64,000 nucleotides of DNA. It comes from AC-32 sp963766375. GTDB taxonomy: Bacteria; Actinomycetota; Thermoleophilia; Gaiellales; Gaiellaceae. Below the pieces are notes generated by a model. That model did not search any database, was not told the origin of the DNA, and saw only the letters and a program-made list of their open reading frames with translations. The stretch spans positions 248,001 through 312,000 of the forward strand of contig CAVXZG010000006.1 of assembly GCA_963766375.1 (NCBI GenBank), written 5' to 3'. This document shows, in pieces, positions 50,341-58,413 of the stretch (the first letter of the stretch is position 1; each line of letters begins with the position of its first letter). The position numbers were made by a program, and so were the translations under genes.

Positions 50341-51439
50341 ATCACGCCTGCACCAGCTGTCGGAGCTCGGCCAGAGCGTCTGGATCGACTACCTCTCGCG
50401 GCACCTGATTCGCAGCGGGGAGCTCGCGCGGATGATGGAGGAGGACGCCGTCGTCGGCGTCACCTCGAACCCGACGATCTTCCAGAAGGCGATCGCGGAG
50501 GGCGACGCCTACGACGAGCAGCTGCGCGAGGTGCTCAGCGAAGAGGACGACCCGAAGGAGGTCTTCCTCAGGCTTGCGATCAAGGACGTCCAGGACGCGT
50601 GCGACCTGCTCCGCCCGGTCTGGGACGGGGGCGCCGGCCAGGACGGGTACGTCTCGATCGAGGTCGACCCGAACCTCGCCTACGACACCGAGGGGACGAT
50701 CGCCGAGGCGCAGCGGCTGCACGAGCTCGTCGACCGGCCGAACTGCTTCGTGAAGATCCCGGCGACCGAGCCCGGGCTGCCGGCGATCGAGGAGATGATC
50801 GCCCGCGGCCGCAGCATCAACGTGACGCTGATCTTCTCGCTCGAGCGCTACGCCGAGGTCGTCGAGGCCTTCCAGCGCGGGCTCGAGCGGCTCGTCGCAA
50901 GCGGCGGCGACCCCGGTCCTGTCGCCTCGGTCGCGAGCTTCTTCGTCTCGCGCGTGGACACCGAGGCCGACAAGCGGCTCGAGGAGCTCGGCGCGCCGGA
51001 TGAGCTGAAGGGCAAGCTGGCGATCGCCAACGCCAAGCTCGCCTACCAGCGCTACGAGGAGCTTCACTCGGGAGAGCGCTGGGAGGCGCTCGCCGCCAAG
51101 GGCGCGCGCACGCAGCGCTGCCTCTGGGCGTCGACCTCGACCAAGAACCCTGCGTACCGGGACGTGATGTACGTCGAGGAGCTGATCGGGCCGGCGACCG
51201 TGGACACGATGCCGGAGGAGACGATCCGCGCCTTCCAGGATCACGGCGAGGTGGCGCTGACGCTGGAGCGCGACATCGACGAGGCGCGCCGCGTCTTCGA
51301 GCGGATCGCGGAGGCCGGCGTGGACTACGACGACGTGGTCGCCGTGCTCGAAAAGGAGGGCGTCGACAAGTTCTCCGACTCCTTCAAGGAGCTGCTCGAA
51401 GGAGTGCGGGCCAAGCGCGGCGAGCTGGTCTCGGCCTGA
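50333..51439 (+). CDS. tal: Transaldolase
   Basis: 368 aa. HQLSELGQSVWIDYLSRHLI, VVGVTSNPTIFQKAIAEGD, RPNCFVKIPATEPGLPAIEEM (Schiff-base Lys), INVTLIFSLERYAEVVEAF, TQRCLWASTSTKNPAYRD and DTMPEETIRAFQDHG: the TalB/TAL-type of Actinomycetota and Cyanobacteria. ATG 50333 overlaps the rpiB stop; AAGGAGA ribosome binding site 6 nt upstream. Same order as fused TAL-PGI enzymes, but here tal and pgi are separate. Confidence 0.95.
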   Translation: MAKSRLHQLSELGQSVWIDYLSRHLIRSGELARMMEEDAVVGVTSNPTIFQKAIAEGDAYDEQLREVLSEEDDPKEVFLRLAIKDVQDACDLLRPVWDGGAGQDGYVSIEVDPNLAYDTEGTIAEAQRLHELVDRPNCFVKIPATEPGLPAIEEMIARGRSINVTLIFSLERYAEVVEAFQRGLERLVASGGDPGPVASVASFFVSRVDTEADKRLEELGAPDELKGKLAIANAKLAYQRYEELHSGERWEALAAKGARTQRCLWASTSTKNPAYRDVMYVEELIGPATVDTMPEETIRAFQDHGEVALTLERDIDEARRVFERIAEAGVDYDDVVAVLEKEGVDKFSDSFKELLEGVRAKRGELVSA

Positions 51440-52235
51440 ACGTCACGGCCTCGGATCTCTACGTCGAGGCCGCCGGGGAGGGCCCGGCGGTCGTACTGAT
51501 CCACGAAGGGATCTGCGACAGCCGGATGTGGGACCCGCAGTGGGAGACGTTCTCCCGTTCACATCGGGTCGTTCGCTACGACCAGCGTGGATTCGGGCGC
51601 TCGCCGATCGGGCCGGGCCGCTTCTCGAACGCCCGTGACCTGCTCGACCTGATCGAGCAGCAGGCTGCTGGAGAGCGTGGCGCTCGTCGGCGTCTCGATG
51701 GGGGGCCGGATCGCGCTCGAGGTCTCCCTCGCACGCCCCGAGCTCATCGAAGCACTCGTCCTGGTCGGTGCCGGGCTGCCCGGGCACGAATGGTCGGCGG
51801 AGATGAAGGCGGCGGACGAAGCGGAGCAGGCGGCCCTGGCGCGAGGCGATCTCGACGAGGCGGTCGAGGTGACCCTTCGCACCTGGGTCGACGGCCCCCG
51901 GAGGCGCCCCGAAGACGTCGATCCGGAGGTGCGGGCACGCGTCGCCGAGATGCAGCGGCGCGCGTACGAGCTGCAGCTGCCCGGTCTGGGAGACGGCCGA
52001 GGAAGAGCCGCTCGTGGGAGACCTGGCGGAGCGGATCGGCGAGGTTGGCGCTCCGACGCTTGTTCTCGTCGGCGAGGAGGACGTGCCGGACATGCACGAG
52101 ATCGCCGACCGGCTCGAGCGCGAGCTCCCGAACGCTCGCCGCGCGTCGATCGCGGATACCGCGCACGTTCCCAGCCTCGAGCGTCCGCGCGAGTTCGACC
52201 AGCTCGTGCTCCCGTTCCTCCAGTCGGCGCAGTGA
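51436..52235 (+). CDS. Alpha/beta-hydrolase, two frameshifts, uncertain start
   Basis: About 265 codons between tal and pgi. Parts: LIHEGICDSRMWDPQWETFS and VVRYDQRGFGRSP (frame 1), then VALVGVSMGGRIALEVSLARPEL with the nucleophile elbow G-x-S-x-G (frame 2, +1 shift near 51668), then APTLVLVGEEDVPDMHEIADRL and TAHVPSLERPREF with the catalytic His (frame 3, +1 shift near 51992). No convincing ATG/GTG is present; a CTG at 51436 overlapping the tal stop is in frame. The pentose pathway operon lacks an obvious 6-phosphogluconolactonase, so a lactonase role is conceivable but unsupported by motifs. Confidence 0.68.
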
Positions 52236-53602
52236 CAGCCGTCGCCCCCGCAGAGGTGGTCGAGCGCATCTGGGCTCGCGACGCCACGCTCTGGACCGGG
52301 CGCGACGAGGCGAAGTGGCTCGGCTGGCTCGACGAGCCGATGCGCATGCGCAGCCGCGTCGGCGACCTGCTCCGGTTCATCGAGGACCTGGCCGCGCCCG
52401 GGATCATCGACACCTTCGTCCTGCTCGGGATGGGCGGGTCGAGCCTCGCGCCGGAGGTGTTCAGGCGCACGTTCGAGTACGACAGCTTTCGGGTGCTCGA
52501 CACGACGCACCCCGCAGCGCTGCGCGACGCCACGGAGACACTCGACTTCGACGCAACGCTCTTCATCGCCGCCTCCAAGTCCGGCACGACGCTCGAGACG
52601 CGCTGCCACCTCGACTACTTCTGGGACAAGGCCGGCAAGCGCGGGGAGTTCTTCGCGGCGATCACCGACCCAGGCTCGGAGCTCGAGACGCTGGCCCGCG
52701 AGCGTGACTTCGTCGGCGTCTTCGACGGCGAGCCGACGATCGGCGGCCGGTACTCGGCGCTGTCGGTCTTCGGCCTCGTCCCGGCCGCGCTGATGGGCGT
52801 CGACCTGGAGCGCCTGCTGGAACGCGTGGAGGAGATGGTCGAGGCCTGCCACTCCCAGGAGGGGAACCCCGGCCTCGAGCTCGGGCTCGAGCTCGGCCGC
52901 GGCTGGCAGGACGGGCGCGACAAGGTGACGATCAACCCGAACACCGGCGGCTTCGGGCTCTGGGCAGAGCAGTTGCTGGCCGAGTCGACCGGCAAGGAGG
53001 GCAAGGGCCTGATCCCCGCGCCGGGAGAGCCGCCTGACGGGCCCGACCGCCAGGCGCCAGAGGTTCGACTGCCTTCGCCGTACGAGCTCGGACAGGAGTT
53101 CTACCGCTGGGAGTTCGCGACCGCCGTGGCGGGCTCGATCCTCGAGATCAACCCCTTCGACCAGCCGAACGTGCAGGCGGCCAAGGACAAGACGAGCGAG
53201 GTCCTGGCCGCGGGCGGCGAGCCGGACGTGGAGCCGCGCGGCTCGCTGGACGAGCTTTTCGCGCAGGCGCAGCCGGGCGACTACGTCGCGATCCAGGCCT
53301 TCATCGACCCGACGCGCGAGGCGGAGCTCGAACCGCTGATCGAGCGCGCGCGCGCCGAGACCGGCTGCGTGGTCACGCACAACCTCGGTCCGCGGTATCT
53401 CCACTCGACCGGCCAGCTGCACAAGGGCGGCCCCAACACCGGCCTCTTCGTCCAGGTGGTGGATGATCCCGGCAAGGAGGTGTCGATCCCCGGCAAGAAG
53501 TTCGGTTTCCGGCGCCTGATCCAGGCGCAGGCCGCCGGCGATTTCGCCTCGCTCGAGGAGCGAGGCAGGAGAATCGTGCGAGTGAGATTGGAGGATCTGT
53601 AG
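52232..53602 (+). CDS. pgi: Glucose-6-phosphate isomerase
   Basis: 456 aa, shorter than the 540-aa Pgi of enterics. FVLLGMGGSSLAPEVFRRTF, IAASKSGTTLETRCHLDYF (SKSGTT phosphate loop), VFGLVPAALMGVDLERLL, NPNTGGFGLWAEQLLAES, INPFDQPNVQAAKDKT and TGQLHKGGPNTGLFVQ with the catalytic Lys/His region. Matches the SIS-domain Pgi that is fused to transaldolase in other bacteria. GTG start overlaps the hydrolase stop. No frameshift. Confidence 0.93.
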   Translation: MTAVAPAEVVERIWARDATLWTGRDEAKWLGWLDEPMRMRSRVGDLLRFIEDLAAPGIIDTFVLLGMGGSSLAPEVFRRTFEYDSFRVLDTTHPAALRDATETLDFDATLFIAASKSGTTLETRCHLDYFWDKAGKRGEFFAAITDPGSELETLARERDFVGVFDGEPTIGGRYSALSVFGLVPAALMGVDLERLLERVEEMVEACHSQEGNPGLELGLELGRGWQDGRDKVTINPNTGGFGLWAEQLLAESTGKEGKGLIPAPGEPPDGPDRQAPEVRLPSPYELGQEFYRWEFATAVAGSILEINPFDQPNVQAAKDKTSEVLAAGGEPDVEPRGSLDELFAQAQPGDYVAIQAFIDPTREAELEPLIERARAETGCVVTHNLGPRYLHSTGQLHKGGPNTGLFVQVVDDPGKEVSIPGKKFGFRRLIQAQAAGDFASLEERGRRIVRVRLEDL

Positions 53603-53604
53603 CG

Positions 53605-54480
53605 ATGCAGCTCGGAATGGTCGGTCTCGGACGGATGGGCTCGGGGATGACCGGGCGGCTGCAACAGGACGGGCACGAGATCAAGACGTACGACCCGCAG
53701 GTCGAGTCCACCGCAGGCTCGCTCGAGGAGCTGGCGTCTCAGCTAGAGGCCCCGCGCGCCGTCTGGCTGATGATCCCCGCCGGGAAGATCACCGAGGATG
53801 CGTTCCAGGAGCTGCTCGGGATCCTCGAGCCCGGCGACACGATCGTGGACGGGGGCAACTCGAACTTCCGCGACTCCCAGCGGCGGCACGCGGAGGCGGC
53901 GGAGCGCAACCTCCACTTCGTCGATTCCGGCGTCTCGGGCGGCATCTGGGGCATCAAGGTCGGCTTCTGCCTGATGGTCGGCGGCGACGACGAGCCGGTG
54001 CAGCGGCTGGAGCCCATCTTCAAGAGTCTCGCGCCTCCGGACGGCTACTCGCACGTCGGCCCCTCCGGCGCCGGGCACTTCGTGAAGATGGTGCACAACG
54101 GGATCGAGTACGGCCTGATGCAGGCCTACGGCGAGGGCTTCGAGGTCATGCACGCCTCCGAGTTCGAGCTCGACCTGCACGAGATCGCCGGAATCTGGCG
54201 CTATGGCTCGGTCGTGCGCAGCTGGCTGCTCGAGCTTCTCCACGACGCCTTCGAGCAGGACGGCAAGGACCTGGAGAAGATCGAGGGCTACGTCGAGGAC
54301 TCGGGCGAAGGGCGCTGGACGATCTTCGAGGCGATCAACGAGAGCGTGCCGGCCCCGGCGATCAGCGCCGCCCTTTACGCGCGCTTCGCCTCGCGCCAGG
54401 ACGAGTCGTTCGCGGCCAAGGTCGCCGCGGCGCTGCGCAACCAGTTCGGCGGCCACGCGGTCAAGCCGGCGGAGAAGTAA
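53605..54480 (+). CDS. gnd: 6-phosphogluconate dehydrogenase, short decarboxylating type
   Basis: 291 aa, the short (YqeC/GndA-like) class. MQLGMVGLGRMGSGMTGRL (NAD(P)-binding), DGGNSNFRDSQRRHAEAA, FVDSGVSGGIWGIKVGFCLMVGGD, GAGHFVKMVHNGIEYGLMQA (catalytic Lys) and GEGRWTIFEAINESVPAP. Decarboxylates 6-phosphogluconate to ribulose-5-P. The short class often prefers NAD. ATG 3 bp after pgi; stop overlaps the zwf ATG by 1 bp. Confidence 0.94.
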   Translation: MQLGMVGLGRMGSGMTGRLQQDGHEIKTYDPQVESTAGSLEELASQLEAPRAVWLMIPAGKITEDAFQELLGILEPGDTIVDGGNSNFRDSQRRHAEAAERNLHFVDSGVSGGIWGIKVGFCLMVGGDDEPVQRLEPIFKSLAPPDGYSHVGPSGAGHFVKMVHNGIEYGLMQAYGEGFEVMHASEFELDLHEIAGIWRYGSVVRSWLLELLHDAFEQDGKDLEKIEGYVEDSGEGRWTIFEAINESVPAPAISAALYARFASRQDESFAAKVAAALRNQFGGHAVKPAEK

Positions 54481-55988
54481 TGGCGGTCGCAGTCGAGAAC
54501 CCGTTGCTCGAGGGCTTGTCGATGCGGCGCACACCCGATCCGTGCGCGTTCGTGATCTTCGGCGCGTCGGGCGACCTCACCCGGCGCAAGCTCTTCCCTG
54601 CGCTCTACTCGCTCGCGCTGCGTCGCCTGCTCCCCGAGAACTTCGCGATCGTCGGCGTCGCGCGAACCGAGGAGACCGACGACGCGTTTCGCGACCGGAT
54701 GAAGCACGCCGTGCAGGAGTTCGGGCGCGACAAGTTCGACGACGAGGTCTGGCACGGACTCGCTGAGGGGATGCGCTACCTCGCGACCGACTTCGCCGAC
54801 GAGGCGGGCCAGGACCGCGTCGTCCAGGCCCTGAACGAGCTCGACGAGAAGCGGGGCACCGCCGGCAACCGCGTCTACTACCTGGCCGTCCCGCCGAATG
54901 CCTTGAGCGTGCTGGTGCAGGCGCTCGGCAAGCGCCGTTCCACGAACGGCTGGACCCGCGTGGTCGTCGAGAAGCCGTTTGGGCGCGACCTCGAGTCTGC
55001 CAAGGCGCTGAACGCCGAGCTGCTGCGCGACTTCGACGAGAGCGAGATCTTCCGGATCGACCACTACCTCGGCAAGGAGACCGTGCAGAACCTGCTCGCT
55101 CTGCGCTTCGCGAACGGGATCTTCGAGCCGATCTGGAACCGCCAGTTCGTCGATCACATCCAGATCACCGTCGCCGAGACGATCGGCATCGAGGGGCGGG
55201 CCGCCTTCTATGAGCAGGCCGGCGCGATTCGCGACGTCGTCCAGAACCACATGCTCCAGCTCGTCGCGCTGACCGCCATGGAGCCGCCGATCGACTTCAC
55301 GGCCGATTCGGTCCGGAACGAGAAGGTGAAGGTGCTTCGCGCGCTGCACACGCCCGGCCCCAAGCACGTCGTCCGCGGCCAGTACGGCCGCGGGTACATC
55401 GAGGGCGAGGAGGTGCCGGGCTACCGCGAGGAGGAAGGCGTTGATCCGGGCTCGATGACGGAGACCTACGTGGCCGCGAAGCTCTACGTCGACAACTGGC
55501 GCTGGGCCGACACCCCGTTTTACATCCGCGTCGGCAAGCGGCTGGCCCGCCGCGAGACGACGATCGCGATCGAGTTCAAGCGGGCGCCGCACCCGCCGTT
55601 CGAGGAGACCGACTCGGAGAGCCTGCGCCCGAACGTGCTCGTCGTGCACATTCAGCCGGACGAAGGCGTCTCGCTCGAGTTCGCGGCGAAGGTGCCCGGC
55701 CAGGGGATAACGTTGCGCACGGTTCACATGGACTTCCTCTACGGCGGCACCTTCCGCACGGGGATACCGGAGGCCTACGAGCGGCTGATTCTCGATTGCC
55801 TGCTCGGTGACGCCACGCTCTTCACACGGGCTGACGAGGTCGAGGAGCAGTGGTCGCTCGTGGACTCGATCACCGCGCTCTGGAAGCGAGACCGGCCCTC
55901 GTTCCCGAACTACGCGGCCGGAACCTGGGGGCCGGCGGCGGCGAACGAGCTCGCGCGCCGGGACGGACGCGAATGGCGACAGCACTAG
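54480..55988 (+). CDS. zwf: Glucose-6-phosphate 1-dehydrogenase
   Basis: 502 aa. FVIFGASGDLTRRKLFPALYSL, RVVVEKPFGRDLESAKALN, EIFRIDHYLGKETVQNLLALRFAN (RIDHYLGKE with catalytic His/Lys), ANGIFEPIWNR, MLQLVALTAMEPP and FKRAPHPPF. Entry enzyme of the oxidative pentose phosphate pathway. Overlaps opcA by 16 bp. No frameshift. Confidence 0.97.
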   Translation: MAVAVENPLLEGLSMRRTPDPCAFVIFGASGDLTRRKLFPALYSLALRRLLPENFAIVGVARTEETDDAFRDRMKHAVQEFGRDKFDDEVWHGLAEGMRYLATDFADEAGQDRVVQALNELDEKRGTAGNRVYYLAVPPNALSVLVQALGKRRSTNGWTRVVVEKPFGRDLESAKALNAELLRDFDESEIFRIDHYLGKETVQNLLALRFANGIFEPIWNRQFVDHIQITVAETIGIEGRAAFYEQAGAIRDVVQNHMLQLVALTAMEPPIDFTADSVRNEKVKVLRALHTPGPKHVVRGQYGRGYIEGEEVPGYREEEGVDPGSMTETYVAAKLYVDNWRWADTPFYIRVGKRLARRETTIAIEFKRAPHPPFEETDSESLRPNVLVVHIQPDEGVSLEFAAKVPGQGITLRTVHMDFLYGGTFRTGIPEAYERLILDCLLGDATLFTRADEVEEQWSLVDSITALWKRDRPSFPNYAAGTWGPAAANELARRDGREWRQH

Positions 55989-56821
55989 GCTCGATCGGCG
56001 AGATCGAGCGCGAGCTCGCCGAGCGGCGCTTCGACCACGAGGACGGTCAGCCGTACCAGCGGACGAGCGTCATGACGCACATCGCTTGGGTCCCCGAGGC
56101 GTGGGTCGAGGCCGCCGAGGACGTGCTCGCCGGCCTCGCCGAGCGACACCCATCGCGGACGATCGTGCTCGTGCCGGACCCGGACGCGGAGGACGGCATC
56201 GAGGCGCGAGTCGATGTCGAAACGTTCGCGGCCGGCGAGGGCAGGGACGTCTGCACGGAGACGATCCGCCTCCGGCTCGGAGGGAAGCGCGCGCAAGTGC
56301 CCGCGAGCGTCGTTCAGCCGTTGCTCCTGCCCGACATCCCGGTCTTCCTGCGCTGGCGCGGCCTGCCGCCGTTCGGCGAGCCGCCCTTCGAAGGGCTCGT
56401 GGACGTGGTCGACCGGATGATCGTCGACAGCACCGAATGGCCTGACCTGCCCGCGCCCTACGCCCAGCTCGCGGAGGTCTTCGACCGCGTGATGGTCTCC
56501 GACATCGCGTGGGCCCGGACGAGCCGCTGGCGGCCCCAGCTCGCCTCGCTCTGGCCGGCGATCGCAACGGTGAAGCGCATCAAGGTCACGGGGACCGAGG
56601 CGCAGGCCTACCTGCTCGCCGGCTGGCTGCGCTCGCGGCTCGATCGGGAGATCGCGCTCGAGCACGAGCCGTCCGACCGGCTGGTCAGCGTCGAGGTGGA
56701 TGGCGAGCCGGCCCCCTTCCCGCCGGGCGATCCGCCCGATCCCGCCGACCTCCTCAGCGACGAGCTCGACCGCTTTACCCGCGACCCGGTGTACGAGGAC
56801 GCCGTCCGGTCGGCAGCGTGA
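55973..56821 (+). CDS. opcA: Glucose-6-phosphate dehydrogenase assembly protein OpcA
   Basis: 282 aa. RTSVMTHIAWVPEAWVEAAEDVLAGLAERHPSRTIVL, CTETIRLRLGGKRAQVPASVVQPLLLPDIPVFLRWRGLPPFG and WPDLPAPYAQLAEVFDRVMVSDIAW (quoted in short parts) are the OpcA signature. OpcA allosterically activates Zwf in Actinomycetota and Cyanobacteria. ATG lies inside zwf, the usual overlap in this pair. Closes the pentose operon. Confidence 0.93.
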   Translation: MATALGSIGEIERELAERRFDHEDGQPYQRTSVMTHIAWVPEAWVEAAEDVLAGLAERHPSRTIVLVPDPDAEDGIEARVDVETFAAGEGRDVCTETIRLRLGGKRAQVPASVVQPLLLPDIPVFLRWRGLPPFGEPPFEGLVDVVDRMIVDSTEWPDLPAPYAQLAEVFDRVMVSDIAWARTSRWRPQLASLWPAIATVKRIKVTGTEAQAYLLAGWLRSRLDREIALEHEPSDRLVSVEVDGEPAPFPPGDPPDPADLLSDELDRFTRDPVYEDAVRSAA

Positions 56822-56857
56822 TGTGACGCCGCAGGCCGGCTGCGGCGTATAGGTCTC

Positions 56858-57370
56858 GTGAAGGCGAAGGCGAGCGCGGAGGACTTCGCCGAGGCGGCGA
56901 GGCGCCACCTCGACGACGTGCATGCCTTCCTCGTGTACCTGACGGGAGACCGAGCCGTGGCCGAAGACTTGACAGCAGAGACGTTCGCCCGGGCGCTAGA
57001 GCGCTGGCACCGCTACGACCCCCGCCGTGGCGGGGCTCGCACGTGGCTCTGCCAGGTCGCCCGCTCGGCGGCGCTCGATCACTTCCGTGCCGAGGACCGG
57101 CGCCGCCGGCGCGAGGGCCGCTACGCGGTCGCCGAGTTGCGCGAGAGCGCGGAGCCCGTGTTCGGCGAGGGGCTGTCGCCGGCGCTGGAGCGCGCTCTCG
57201 CACAGCTGTCCGCCGCCGAGCGCGAGGTGGTCGCGCTACGGATCGTGCTCGAGCTGGACGGCGAGGGCGCCGCGCGCGTGCTCGGGATCAGCACGACCGC
57301 GTGCTCGACCCGCCTGAGCCGTGCCCTGGCCAAGCTGGAGAAGGAGGTGAGCGCAGGTGTCGCCGCTTGA
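56858..57370 (+). CDS. ECF-family RNA polymerase sigma factor
   Basis: 170 aa. Region 2: YLTGDRAVAEDLTAETFARALERWHRYDPRRGG and ARTWLCQVARSAALDHFR (in parts); region 4: QLSAAEREVVALRIVLELDGEGAARVLGIST and CSTRLSRALAKLEKEV. No anti-sigma zinc motif visible here, but the overlapping downstream gene encodes a membrane protein that may act as anti-sigma factor. GTG start. Target regulon unknown. Confidence 0.9.
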   Translation: MKAKASAEDFAEAARRHLDDVHAFLVYLTGDRAVAEDLTAETFARALERWHRYDPRRGGARTWLCQVARSAALDHFRAEDRRRRREGRYAVAELRESAEPVFGEGLSPALERALAQLSAAEREVVALRIVLELDGEGAARVLGISTTACSTRLSRALAKLEKEVSAGVAA

Positions 57371-58413
57371 GCTCGTGGACGGACGCTTCGACAAGCTCGC
57401 TGCGGAGTTGAGGGCGTCCCGCCCTGTCGCTTCCGAGGGGTTGCGGGACCGCGTCGAGGAGCTGGCGCGCGCCGAGCCGAAGCCGCCGGCGCGAGTGGGG
57501 CTTCCGGCTCCCGCCGCGGCGCGTGGGTCTAGCGCTCGCTGCGCTTGCAATCCTGGGCTCGTTCATCGCGGCCGGGGTGACCGGTCTCGGTGGCTCCAAT
57601 GGGGACAGGAAGGTCGCAGGCCGCGAAGTTGGTGCCGCCATGACGCCGGCGACGACGACCGACGCCTCCTCCGCCCTCAGGGGCGCCGTCCCTCAGGGAT
57701 TCGACGCCCATACGAGAGCGCTCCCGCCTGCGCAGGGCCGGCTCCAGCAGTACGACGCGGCTCTGACGCTACGTGTGCGGAACTCGGATCAGCTCTCCGC
57801 GCGGACGCAGCAGGCGATGCGTCTGACGCGGGCGCTCGGCGGCTTCGTCGCTTCCGCATCGTTCGACGTTCCGGGTCGGCAAGGCACGTCGACACTCGTG
57901 CTGCGGATTCCGATCGATCGTGTTCAGCGGGCGCTGGCGGCGTTCGCCGGCTACGGCACGCTGCTCTCGCAGAAGATCTCGGTGCAGGACCTGCAGCAGC
58001 GGGCCGACGCCCAGAGCTCTCGGATCGCAGCGCTGAAGCGGGCGATCGCGACGCTGGAGACAAAGCTCCAGGGAAGCATCTCTCAGGCAGAGCGCGATCG
58101 GCTCGAGCACCTCATCTCGATCGAGAGGAGCCGGCTGGCGGCGCAGCAGAAGCGTCTGGGCGCCACCGTCCGCCGCGCCGAGCTCGCGCGTGTCGGGCTG
58201 ACGCTAGTCACGCCGGCCCCCAAGGCAAGCGCTGCGCCGGGACGCTTTGATCGCACCCTCGACGACGCGGGCTCAGTGCTGGCCAGGGAGCTCGAGATCC
58301 TGCTCTACGCACTCGTGGTCGTCGGCCCGCTGCTGGCGGTCGGCGGAGTGGCGATCGCAGTCGGCCGGGCGCAACGGCGCCGGTCGGACCGGAGGCTCCT
58401 CGAGCGAACCTAG
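57357..58413 (+). CDS. DUF4349 membrane protein, possible anti-sigma partner, one frameshift
   Basis: About 351 codons. GTG overlaps the sigma gene by 14 bp and has AAGGAGG upstream. N-terminal cytoplasmic part VSPLELVDGRFDKLAAELR, then after a +1 shift near 57505-57525 a transmembrane helix (VGLALAALAILGSFIAAGVTGL), the DUF4349 region (AALTLRVRNSDQLSARTQQAMR, GGFVASASFDVPGRQGTSTLVLRIP, VSVQDLQQRADAQ), coiled coil and a second transmembrane helix near the C-terminus (LLYALVVVGPLLAVGGVAIAV). The short cytoplasmic N-terminus coupled to an ECF sigma gene suggests an anti-sigma function; not proven. Confidence 0.8.
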
